Source: Dokdonella_A sp963775445 (GTDB lineage Bacteria; Pseudomonadota; Gammaproteobacteria; Xanthomonadales; Rhodanobacteraceae). Taken from it: DNA of 64,000 nt. A program made the position numbers and the translations under genes. Shown one piece after another: positions 56,830 through 64,000 of the stretch (position 1 is its first letter; every line of letters begins with the position of its first letter). The stretch is taken from positions 496,001 through 560,000 of the forward strand of contig CAVZIT010000006.1 in NCBI GenBank assembly GCA_963775445.1. Direction: 5' to 3'. Under the pieces are notes generated by a model that worked only from the letters and a program-made list of their open reading frames with translations, ran no database searches and was not told the DNA's origin.

Positions 56830-56845
56830 CAACGAAAAGCACCCC

Positions 56846-57382
56846 GTGATCGCGCTTCCGTTCTACAGCATCGGGCATTCCACGCGGACGATCGAGACAT
56901 TCGTCGAGCTGCTGCGAACCGCCGACGTAAAATTCATCGCCGACATTCGCACCGTGCCGCGATCGAGGACCAATCCGCAATACAACAGGGACACCCTTCC
57001 CGGGACATTGGCCGCGTTCAAGATCGGCTACCAACACATCGCCGAGCTCGGCGGACTGCGCGGCAAGGCCCGGACGGCCAGCCCGGATCTCAACGGCTTC
57101 TGGGAAAACCGGAGTTTCCACAACTACGCGGACTACGCACTCACGCCGCCGTTCAAGGACGGCCTCGACCGGTTGATCGCGATCGGTCGCGAGCAGCGCT
57201 GCGCGATGATGTGTTCGGAAGCCGTGTGGTGGCGTTGTCACCGACGGATCGTCGCGGATTATCTCCTCGCGCGCGGAGAGAGCGTGTTTCACCTGATGGG
57301 CAGCGACAAGATCGAACCCGCACGGCTGACCGATGGCGCCTGCGTCGAGAACGGCGAGGTGACCTACCCGGTGCGCACCTGA
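56846..57382 (+). CDS. DUF488 family protein
   Basis: A 178-residue protein. YSIGHSTRTIETFVELLRT, IADIRTVPRSRTNPQYNRD, ELGGLRGKA, and MCSEAVWWRCHRRIVADYLL (a conserved Cys-His pair) identify DUF488. The function is unknown; the Cys/His motif suggests a catalytic or metal role. Start GTG 56846 is chosen because it places YSIGHS near the N-terminus; ATG 56774 would overlap the STAS gene. Confidence 0.88.
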   Translation: MIALPFYSIGHSTRTIETFVELLRTADVKFIADIRTVPRSRTNPQYNRDTLPGTLAAFKIGYQHIAELGGLRGKARTASPDLNGFWENRSFHNYADYALTPPFKDGLDRLIAIGREQRCAMMCSEAVWWRCHRRIVADYLLARGESVFHLMGSDKIEPARLTDGACVENGEVTYPVRT

Positions 57383-57518
57383 GCATGCAACCTCACTAGG
57401 GTGCACTCCATCGTCGCCGAACGTGGCGCGCTCACGACAACGGGCGCATCAAACGTTCGCATCCGATCAGCTCCTCCAGCGGCAAACCATTCCTGCCCGA
57501 AGAACCGAGACTCGATTC

Positions 57519-57908
57519 TCAGGTGGCTTCGAGCGCACTGATCATGACGTAGTACCCATCAGGATCGCGAAGAGCAAACTCTCTGGTTCCGGTTTTTGGA
57601 TTTACGCTCGGCTCCTCTTCAAGTGCGTCAACCAGCGCGCGCGCCCGCGACAGTGCCTCGTCAAAATCATCCACCCGAAAGAACAGAAGGAGTCCATTGC
57701 CCGGTTCGGCCTGATCCGGACTGGTCAGGGATGGATGATCGTGCGAACCCCACTCATGCAGGCAAATCAGGACCGTGCCGTCCATGTCGAGGATCTGCCC
57801 CCAGTAGTCATGCGCGGGCTGCGTTGCCGGCTGGCCGAACAGCGACTGATACCACTTGAAGCTGCGGGCAACATCGGCAACACCAATGATCGTCCACGTG
57901 CGTTTCAT
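57519..57908 (-). CDS. VOC (glyoxalase/bleomycin-resistance) superfamily protein
   Basis: A 129-residue single VOC domain: IIGVADVARSFKWYQSLFG, GTVLICLHEWGSHDHP, LLFFRVDDFDEALSRARAL, and EFALRDPDGYYVMISAL. These give the paired beta-alpha-beta-beta-beta modules. Metal residues cannot be named safely and the substrate is unknown. A ribosome site GGAGAACGCA precedes the ATG. Confidence 0.88.
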   Translation of the reverse strand: MKRTWTIIGVADVARSFKWYQSLFGQPATQPAHDYWGQILDMDGTVLICLHEWGSHDHPSLTSPDQAEPGNGLLLFFRVDDFDEALSRARALVDALEEEPSVNPKTGTREFALRDPDGYYVMISALEAT

Positions 57909-58134
57909 TGCGTTCTCCTGCGGCCTCGCGCTTGAGTCGAGAAGTCCTAGCCTGGTACCGAACGAGTTGGGCGATGCGCGCGCTGCTGTCTGTCTGAACT
58001 CGCAATCTTATTCTTCACGCGTGCGCTCCAGCGATTTGCAGGTAGCCTTCAAGAGGATTGCCGAGTCAAGCGAGCGCTGCGAAACACGACAGCAATTACT
58101 GCGACCCGTCACAGCAGACCGCTCGAACGAATCA

Positions 58135-58626
58135 TCATGCATCAGACGCCACGACGAAGTGCGAGCGAAGTTGATTCAAGAGACTGGCCAGATCTTCGGG
58201 GCGCATCCCGTAACTGTCAGGAAGCGCGGCATCAATCCCGGCGAGGGCACGGTTGAGCACTCTCATGCGAGCGTGTGCGTGGAATTGGTTTGAGTATGAC
58301 CAGCCAACCGTCTTGTTGGGGCCGATACGGACTGTGGTGAATGCTTTGGTATCCGCCCACTTCACCTCATGCTTTCGGAAAAGCGCGCAAAAAGTGAATC
58401 CTTCAGGGCGCAGGGAGAGATATGAGCACTTGGGATGGAGCTGCAAAAGGAACACCAGAGCACACAGGCCGAAGAAGCCGATGCTTGCGTACCCCATAGC
58501 CATGTGTGCCGGAAGCTGCCAAACACCTATGGCCACGAATGCCATCGAACCGAGCAGGAGCATGACCATTCGAGTCCCGCTCGGGTGGAGTTCGACGGGC
58601 AGCGAGGAGGCGCCGATCTGGTGCAT
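58135..58626 (-). CDS. STM3941-like protein with two membrane helices
   Basis: A 163-residue protein. After a polar N-terminus it has two hydrophobic segments (MVMLLLGSMAFVAIGVWQL and GYASIGFFGLCALVFLLQL), then a soluble domain: YLSLRPEGFTFCALFRKHEVKWAD (PH-like pattern), YGMRPEDLASLLNQ. This agrees with the STM3941 family, of unknown function. The base composition is less GC-rich than the neighbours. It may be a transferred gene. Confidence 0.75.
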   Translation of the reverse strand: MHQIGASSLPVELHPSGTRMVMLLLGSMAFVAIGVWQLPAHMAMGYASIGFFGLCALVFLLQLHPKCSYLSLRPEGFTFCALFRKHEVKWADTKAFTTVRIGPNKTVGWSYSNQFHAHARMRVLNRALAGIDAALPDSYGMRPEDLASLLNQLRSHFVVASDA

Positions 58627-58926
58627 TACGCTGGAGCTACGCGGCCCGTTGATGCGATGAGGTTTAGCCTACACCGTTCCGATTGGCAGCGTAATTCGAC
58701 AAAACCCGCGAGTGTATGAGGCGGTGACGATTGCGTGCGCATAACAGCGGCGATTTGGACCTGCTCCACAGAAGGCAGCGCCAGAAATTGAACCCCAGTC
58801 CTTCCTGCACTCAGACGCGACTTCGCGTCATTTGGCGTGTTGCCTGCATTCGGCAACGGGACAATCCGCGCTTCGCGCGCAAGCCAAGCGCGTGTTTGAG
58901 CAGCGGCGGTTGATTACACTCGCCGC
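58627..58926. other. Gene-free gap with a short palindrome
   Basis: Three hundred bases before rsmE. The stretch contains GACGCGACTTCGCGTC (58814-58829), a perfect 7-base-pair stem with a CT loop, and GC-rich palindromic tracts (CCGCGCTTCGCGCG) afterwards. No coding frame is supported and no promoter is clear. Confidence 0.5.
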
Positions 58927-59661
58927 ATGCGCATTCCCCGCCTCCATGTGCCGCACCCTCTCGCGCCGGGCATCCATGTAGAGCTGCCGAGGCAGCAGGG
59001 CGATCATCTGACGCGCGTGCTGCGGCTCGGCAACAACGACAAGCTGACATTGTTCAATGGCGATGGGCGCGAGTATGCGGGCGAGATCGTCGGGAAATCG
59101 CGCGATGGCCTGAGCGTGCGCGTCGACGCGCAATTGCCTGAGCGCTCCGTCGAAAGCGCGCTGCAAATCACGCTCGCGCAGTCCATCGCGCGTGGCGAGA
59201 AGATGGACTGGATCCTGCAGAAGGCAACCGAACTTGGCGTTGCTGCGATCATACCAATCGTGACCGGGCGTACCGAAGTGCGGCTCGATCGCGAACGCGC
59301 CGCGCGTCGCATCGCGCATTGGCAGGCCGTGATCGTATCGGCCTGCGAGCAGAGCGGACGGCTGCGCGTCCCGGAACTGGCCATGCCGCAAAACCTCGGC
59401 GACTGGCTGGCCGGACTCGATGATTCGGGCAGCCTGTGTCTTGCGCTGGATCCGGATGGCGAATTGACGACACGCAGCTTGCCGCGATTCGAGCGCGCAA
59501 GCATCGTCGTCGGTCCCGAAGGCGGATTGTCGGATGCCGATCTTGCGGCGTTGCGATCGCGCGGTTTCCAGGGACTGAGGCTTGGGCCGCGCATCCTGCG
59601 CACGGAGACCGCGGGAATTTCAGCTCTCGCCGCGCTGCAAGCGGTGCACGGCGATTCCTGA
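58927..59661 (+). CDS. rsmE: 16S rRNA (uracil-1498-N3) methyltransferase
   Basis: SAM-dependent SPOUT-fold enzyme that methylates U1498 of 16S rRNA. It has 244 residues. The knot region shows VVGPEGGLSDADLAAL (SAM binding) and LRLGPRILRTETAGISALAALQ; QKATELGVAAIIPI and RLDRERAARRIAHWQ precede it. The N-terminal PUA-like domain has QGDHLTRVLRLGNNDKLTLFNG. Start ATG 58927. Confidence 0.95.
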   Translation: MRIPRLHVPHPLAPGIHVELPRQQGDHLTRVLRLGNNDKLTLFNGDGREYAGEIVGKSRDGLSVRVDAQLPERSVESALQITLAQSIARGEKMDWILQKATELGVAAIIPIVTGRTEVRLDRERAARRIAHWQAVIVSACEQSGRLRVPELAMPQNLGDWLAGLDDSGSLCLALDPDGELTTRSLPRFERASIVVGPEGGLSDADLAALRSRGFQGLRLGPRILRTETAGISALAALQAVHGDS

Positions 59662-59678
59662 CCTGACGCGCGGCGCGG

Positions 59679-60164
59679 CTATGCCTGGCGTGCCGGCGCT
59701 GGAACGCTGGGCAGCGCCTCGCTGACCATACCCTCGATGGCGAGAAGGTCCGGAATCAACGCGGAATCGTCGCGCACCGAGATCGCCGCCTTGACGCCGG
59801 GCAGTTCCGCCGCGTCGTCGTTCTCGACCAGGACATCGCGCGTGATCGTGGTCAATCGCGGGAACCCCTGGGCAAGCAGTCCGAGGAACGGCCGCTGCGG
59901 ATTGCCGCCGAGTGCCTTGAGCACCACCACGCGCGCATTGTTGTAGGCCTCGAACGTGGTCAGGCCGCTGAGCATCGAGAACGAGAGCAGCGGCAGGCGC
60001 CAGCCGCGCCAGTGCAACCGGCCGAGCAGCCAGTCTGGCGTATCGGCGATGGTCTCCGGTGGCGAATACGTGATGACTTCCGCGATGCTCGCGTTGGGCA
60101 ACAACAGGCGCCCGCCGGTGACCGGAATCATGACCCCGCGAATCTCGCCGGTTGGTTCGCCCAT
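59679..60164 (-). CDS. chpC: CheW-type chemosensory coupling protein, ChpC-like
   Basis: A 161-residue CheW domain without the usual N-terminal methionine-rich part. MIPVTGGRLLLPNASIAEVI, LGRLHWRGWRLPLLSFSML, and RVVVLKALGGNPQRPFLGLLAQGFPR are the CheW strands. By position it is the coupling protein of the Chp/Pil sensory pathway controlling type IV pili. Its start lies just after the CheB-like gene stop. Confidence 0.8.
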   Translation of the reverse strand: MGEPTGEIRGVMIPVTGGRLLLPNASIAEVITYSPPETIADTPDWLLGRLHWRGWRLPLLSFSMLSGLTTFEAYNNARVVVLKALGGNPQRPFLGLLAQGFPRLTTITRDVLVENDDAAELPGVKAAISVRDDSALIPDLLAIEGMVSEALPSVPAPARQA

Positions 60165-60167
60165 CGA

Positions 60168-61505
60168 TCAGCCCTTTTTCGAAGCGCCACGCAAGTCCGG
60201 AGCCCGCAAGCGCTCCGCAAGTTGTGTCGGTGAGCCGGTGAAGCTCACGTCGTCTGCCAGCTCCGACGTATCGGCGCCGGCACCGATGACGCAGGTTTCG
60301 GAATCCTGCGCGAAGATCAATCCGCCCTTCTCGATGACGCGCCGTGCGCCGTCTCCCACTTCGGCCACCGTTCCGGAAAACAGGATGGCGCCCGCGCGCG
60401 CACCGAATGCGTCGGCGATTTCGCCGAGCACGCGATCGACCAGCGACTCATGATCGGCGGTGTCGGGAGTGACGGTCACGCGGCGATCATCGCCGATCGC
60501 GAGGTGCTCGTCTGCAAGCATGACGATGACATCACCATCGGCGACACTTTCGCCACCGCGAGCCTGTCGCACGGCAAGGGCCGTGGTGCGAGCCAGTTGG
60601 CGCGTCATCTGATCGACAAAGTCCGCGCCCATCTGCTGCACCAGCAGGAACAATGCCGGATATCCGCGCGGCAAGCCCGCGAGGAATTCGCCGACGGCCT
60701 CCGGGCCACCGATGCCGGCACCGAGTACCCACACGCGCGTTATCGACGTCGCAGCCTGTTGTGGCGCGTCCGGATCGAGCCATGATTCGGGGGCGTGCGT
60801 GTGTGCGGCCGCGTCGGCATGCTCGGTGGGCGTCAAGTCGAGCGGCATCAGCTCGAGCGTGGATGGCGTATTCGCCGATTCCTCGTCTTCGGGTGGAGCA
60901 TCCGGCGCGAGGAACTGCTCGGCGCTGATGGTATCGACCGAGAATTCCTCGTCGGGGTCGGCCGAGTCATCCGCCTGTGACACTTCACCCGTCTGTGGCA
61001 CATCTTCCGCGCGTGGCACTTCGTCCGCGTGGTGGACTTCCTCCGGGTAACGCACTTCTTCCGCGTGGTGCACTTCGTCCCCGTCGCCGTCCACGTCCAA
61101 GTCATGGGCATCGGCATCGCGCGAATCGGGCACGGGCGTTCTCGCGCCGGGGCGCGGCGGATCCACATCGGCTGCGCCGCGGATCTTGGCCACCAGGTGG
61201 CGCAACCAGCGTGCACGCTCCCAACCGGTCAGCCGCGACGAGACCTCGGAATCATTGAAGATGACCTTGCAGTTGGCTTCGTCCAGCAGGCGCTGCACGC
61301 CATCGAGATGCGCCTCGACATCCGCATCGAGATTGATCAGCACGACCTCGGCACCCGAGTCCTGCAGCGCGGACGCGCTGAGCGCGTCAAGCGCGGCTTC
61401 ATAGGCGATGTCTATGCCGTTTTCGGTCAAGGCATCGCGTGTGTCGCGGCTTGGTGAGGCCGTCTGGTAGAGCAACGCAACCTTGCTGGTTTCAGGCATC
61501 GACAC
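60168..61505 (-). CDS. chpB: CheB-like protein with degenerate catalytic site (ChpB-like)
   Basis: A 445-residue protein. Residues 1-108 resemble a receiver fold (VALLYQTASPSRDTRDAL, AEVVLINLDADVEAHLDGV). Residues 142-178 form an acidic, His-rich linker with imperfect repeats (EVHHAEEVRYPEEVHHADEV). Residues 255-440 are a CheB methylesterase fold. The catalytic Ser of ASTGG is Gly (GAGIGG, G264) and the catalytic His of QHM is Gln (VQQM, Q291); an Asp remains in GDGARRVIEKGG. It may be an inactive regulator. Starts at GTG 61505 or ATG 61499; it overlaps chpA. No other methylesterase gene is in the window. Confidence 0.8.
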   Translation of the reverse strand: MSMPETSKVALLYQTASPSRDTRDALTENGIDIAYEAALDALSASALQDSGAEVVLINLDADVEAHLDGVQRLLDEANCKVIFNDSEVSSRLTGWERARWLRHLVAKIRGAADVDPPRPGARTPVPDSRDADAHDLDVDGDGDEVHHAEEVRYPEEVHHADEVPRAEDVPQTGEVSQADDSADPDEEFSVDTISAEQFLAPDAPPEDEESANTPSTLELMPLDLTPTEHADAAAHTHAPESWLDPDAPQQAATSITRVWVLGAGIGGPEAVGEFLAGLPRGYPALFLLVQQMGADFVDQMTRQLARTTALAVRQARGGESVADGDVIVMLADEHLAIGDDRRVTVTPDTADHESLVDRVLGEIADAFGARAGAILFSGTVAEVGDGARRVIEKGGLIFAQDSETCVIGAGADTSELADDVSFTGSPTQLAERLRAPDLRGASKKG

Positions 61506-64000
61506 CGGCGGACCTCAGGATCTCCTGCACGTTCTGCACCAGCTCGGCTTCCTGATACGGCTTGCCAATATAGCGCTCGACGCCGATTTCCAGTGCACGC
61601 TGGCGATGCTTCTCTCCGGTGCGCGAAGTGATCATGATGATCGGCACATGCTTGAGGCGCGCATCGTTGCGCATGAAGGTCGCCAGTTCGTAGCCGTCCA
61701 TGCGCGGCATTTCGATATCGAGCAACATGAGATCGGGAATACGTTCCTGGAGTTTCTCGACCGCGTCGAGACCATCCTTGGCGGTGAAGACGTCCATATC
61801 GGCGCGCTCTAGCACGCGGGTCGTCACCTTGCGCATGGTGATGGAATCGTCGACGACCATGATCAGCGGCTGGCCGCGGTGCCCTGTTTCCGGCGGAGCC
61901 GCGGCGGCGGGCGTCGCAGGTTCCTGCACTTCGCCTTCGGCGACGCGTTCGCGCAAGGCCGTGGTGCGACGAATCAGCGGCGCGAGATCGAGAATGATCA
62001 CCACCGAGCCATCGCCCATGATGGTGGCGCCGAACACGCCGGGCACGGAGCTGATCTGCGGCCCGACCGACTTGACCACGATCTCGCGCGAGCCGACCAC
62101 CGAATCGATGCGCACGCCTGCGCGTTGATCGCCGCTGCGCGTCATCAACAGCGGCACCTGGTCTTCGCCCTGACCGTGCCCGGGCGGTACATTGAGCAGT
62201 TGCGACAGTTCGTAAAGCGCGAAGGTGTCGCCGGCGTAACTGTAGGTCGGCTCCGCCGAGCGCAAGCGGTTGTCCAGATCATCGCGATCGATGCGCACGA
62301 CGCCGAGCACCGACGACATCGGTATCGCATAAACCGCCTCGCCGAGCTTGACCAGGATCGCCTGGGTCACGGCGAGCGTAAACGGCAGGCGCAACGTGAA
62401 CGACGTGCCGACGCCTGCGTTCGAATCGATCTGCAGGGATCCACCGAGCTGCTTGATCTCGTTGTTGACGACATCCATGCCGACGCCGCGCCCTGCAAGC
62501 TGGGTCACTTCATCCGCCGTGGAGAAACCGCTTTCGAGCACGAATCCGTAAAGATCATGGTCGGACAACTGCACCGCCGGCTTGAGCAAGCCTCGCTCGA
62601 TGGCGCGCTCGCGAATTGCATCGCGATCCATGCCTCTGCCGTCATCGGACACGCGCAGCACGACTTCCGTCGCGTCGCGGCTCACCGCAATACCGACGGT
62701 GCCTTCGACCGGCTTGCCGGCGGCACGGCGTTCAGCGGGTGGCTCGATGCCGTGCGCGAGCGCGTTGCGCAGCAGATGCTCGAATGGCGCCTTCATGCGC
62801 TCGAGCAGATTGCGATCCATTTCGCCCTGCGCGCCTTCGACCTTGAGCTGTGCCTGCTTGCCGAGTTCCTGCGTGACCTGGCGCAGCGTACGCCGCAGCG
62901 ATGGCACCAGCGATTCGAATGGCACCATGCGCGTGCGCATGAGCCCTTCCTGCAGATCCGAGCTGACGCGCGCCTGTTGCAGCAGCAGCGTCTCGGACAG
63001 GCGCGTGCTGTCGTCGAGCAGCGACTGAATCGACACCAGGTCCGATACCGACTCGCCGAGCGCGCGCGAATACTGCTGCAACTGCGAGAAGCGATCGAGT
63101 TCGAGTGGATCAAAACTGGCGAGTCCTTCCTGCTGTTCGCGCTGGAAGCGTGCGATGATCTGCGCTTCCGTTTCCATCTCGAGCTTGCGCAATTGCTCGC
63201 GCAGGCGGGCGACAGTCTGTTCGAACTCGACCAGGTTGAAATGGAAACTCGCGATCTGCTGCTCGAGCCGCGAGCGGTAGATCGACACTTCGCCGGCATA
63301 GTTGACCAGCGAATCGAGCAGGTCCGAGCGCACGCGGATCATCTCGTGCGGCGTGCGCGCACTCTCCTCATCGTCCAGCGACGGCATCTGCCGCGCCGCA
63401 GGAGCGAGCGCAGGCGCAGGCTCGGGCTCGGGCTCTGGCGTTTGCGATGCTTCCGGTGCCTCCGCCGCGGCTTCAATCGCTTCCGGCGCCGCGGCCATGG
63501 GTTCGGATTCGGGAAGACTCGGCTCACCTGATACCAGGCCCGCGAATCCCGCGATGAGCTGCGTCGGCATCTCGATCGGGCGGTGCTGGGCGACGCGCTG
63601 AATCAGGCCGTGCAATGCATCGAAGCCCTGCTCGAGCGCGGAGATTGCGCCTTGATCCAGATCGCGCCGACCTTCGTCGACCGCCTCGAGCAGCGATTCC
63701 ATCGCGTGCGTGAGGTCTCCGATCGGTGCGAGGCCGGCCATGCGCGCACCGCCCTTCAGCGTATGCAACCCGCGCTGCAGGCCGGCGAATGCGGTTGCAT
63801 CGTCCGACGCGGTGCGCAACCTGGCCATCATCGAATCGCTGTCATCGAGGATATCGGTGCCCTCCTCGACGAAAATCTCGAGCAGGTCCTCGTCGATATC
63901 GGGCACGCTGCCCGGCTCGAACGGCTGCGCTTGAAACGCGGGAGCCGGCTCATCGACGGATGGCGCATCGGCCTCTGCGGATTGCGCGTCGGCCGCATCA
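61492..64000 (-). CDS. chpA: Hybrid chemosensory histidine kinase ChpA-like, 5' part outside window
   Basis: Multi-domain CheA-type kinase of a Chp/Pil-type pathway. The open frame reaches the right edge without a stop and no start lies in view, so at least 835 residues are present and the N-terminus is missing. Domains in order: a phosphotransfer (Hpt) domain with LHTLKGGARMAG (phospho-His), an Ala/Pro/Glu-rich linker, dimerisation helices, the ATPase with LLRNALAHGIEPPAE, VSDDGRGMD and LAGRGVGMDVVN, a CheW-like domain, and a receiver at the C-terminus (IMVVDDSITMRKV, phospho-Asp in LMLLDIEMPRMDG). A GTG at 63906 is internal. The stop overlaps the chpB start. Confidence 0.93.
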   Translation of the reverse strand, partial: DAADAQSAEADAPSVDEPAPAFQAQPFEPGSVPDIDEDLLEIFVEEGTDILDDSDSMMARLRTASDDATAFAGLQRGLHTLKGGARMAGLAPIGDLTHAMESLLEAVDEGRRDLDQGAISALEQGFDALHGLIQRVAQHRPIEMPTQLIAGFAGLVSGEPSLPESEPMAAAPEAIEAAAEAPEASQTPEPEPEPAPALAPAARQMPSLDDEESARTPHEMIRVRSDLLDSLVNYAGEVSIYRSRLEQQIASFHFNLVEFEQTVARLREQLRKLEMETEAQIIARFQREQQEGLASFDPLELDRFSQLQQYSRALGESVSDLVSIQSLLDDSTRLSETLLLQQARVSSDLQEGLMRTRMVPFESLVPSLRRTLRQVTQELGKQAQLKVEGAQGEMDRNLLERMKAPFEHLLRNALAHGIEPPAERRAAGKPVEGTVGIAVSRDATEVVLRVSDDGRGMDRDAIRERAIERGLLKPAVQLSDHDLYGFVLESGFSTADEVTQLAGRGVGMDVVNNEIKQLGGSLQIDSNAGVGTSFTLRLPFTLAVTQAILVKLGEAVYAIPMSSVLGVVRIDRDDLDNRLRSAEPTYSYAGDTFALYELSQLLNVPPGHGQGEDQVPLLMTRSGDQRAGVRIDSVVGSREIVVKSVGPQISSVPGVFGATIMGDGSVVIILDLAPLIRRTTALRERVAEGEVQEPATPAAAAPPETGHRGQPLIMVVDDSITMRKVTTRVLERADMDVFTAKDGLDAVEKLQERIPDLMLLDIEMPRMDGYELATFMRNDARLKHVPIIMITSRTGEKHRQRALEIGVERYIGKPYQEAELVQNVQEILRSAGVDA

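Noticed and set aside
56774..56845. ATG 56774 as the start of the DUF488 gene
   Set aside because: It would overlap the STAS-domain gene by 56 bases, and the added residues are not family-like. GTG 56846 fits better.
60971..61082. Short tandem repeat considered as a CRISPR-like array
   Set aside because: The units are imperfect, in frame, and encode an acidic linker. There are no spacers and no cas genes.
63906..63908. GTG at 63906 as the start of chpA
   Set aside because: The frame stays open with normal linker composition to the window edge, so this is an internal Val in a larger protein.

Overview
The window reads as a high-GC gammaproteobacterial chromosome, most likely order Xanthomonadales (Lysobacterales) and probably near Rhodanobacteraceae. 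The pointers are a short-LID adenylate kinase beside mpl, a PPi-dependent phosphofructokinase with a proton-pumping pyrophosphatase, rmlBACD joined to a xanB-type bifunctional enzyme, a Chp-type chemosensory cluster, a gspG-N block, and secreted proteins ending in a D-x-I-F-x-N-G-F motif. There is no rRNA or convincing tRNA, so the placement is an inference.

Layout: 1-9.4 kb holds mpl (cut by the left edge), a membrane protein and adk, then a pyrophosphate-centred stretch (pfp, hppA, lemA, a DUF2207 gene, ppa). From 9.6 to 16.6 kb come a GT39 glycosyltransferase and a DUF2333 gene, then an island with a stand-alone aspartyl-hydroxylase-like gene overlapping a sulfotransferase gene, a ferritin-like gene, and a 632-residue protein fusing the same two activities. 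From 16.6 to 24 kb: thiC with a TPP riboswitch, a proline dipeptidase, a repeat element with terminal inverted repeats, and a cyanide-insensitive bd oxidase. From 24 to 34.7 kb: a large secreted multidomain protein, a DUF4097 lipoprotein, a DUF486 protein, ybbP-ybbA divergent from tesA, and an M3 peptidase lipoprotein. From 34.9 to 39.8 kb: rmlB-rmlA-rmlC-rmlD-xanB for dTDP-rhamnose and GDP-mannose. From 40 to 52 kb: ssb, ispB, a dienelactone hydrolase, cytochrome c', cytochrome b561, an inositol-phosphatase-family gene, type II secretion gspG-N, and bioA carrying an in-frame repeat insertion. From 52.4 to 56.5 kb: a beta-helix secreted protein, then what looks like an integron gene cassette whose attC site is split by an IS1111-type element. 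From 56.4 kb to the end: small genes, rsmE, and chpC-chpB-chpA with chpA running off the right edge.

Several otherwise intact genes (DUF2207, DUF2333 twice, possibly the beta-helix protein) are each restored by removing one extra base. The transposase has more frame breaks. Either the assembly carries single-base insertions or these genes are decaying; this cannot be settled from the sequence alone.

The most interesting candidates are the hydroxylase plus sulfotransferase modules found both as an overlapping pair and as a fusion, the IS1111-type element inside an attC with a possible guide RNA, the repeat insertion inside bioA, and a CheB homologue that has lost catalytic residues.
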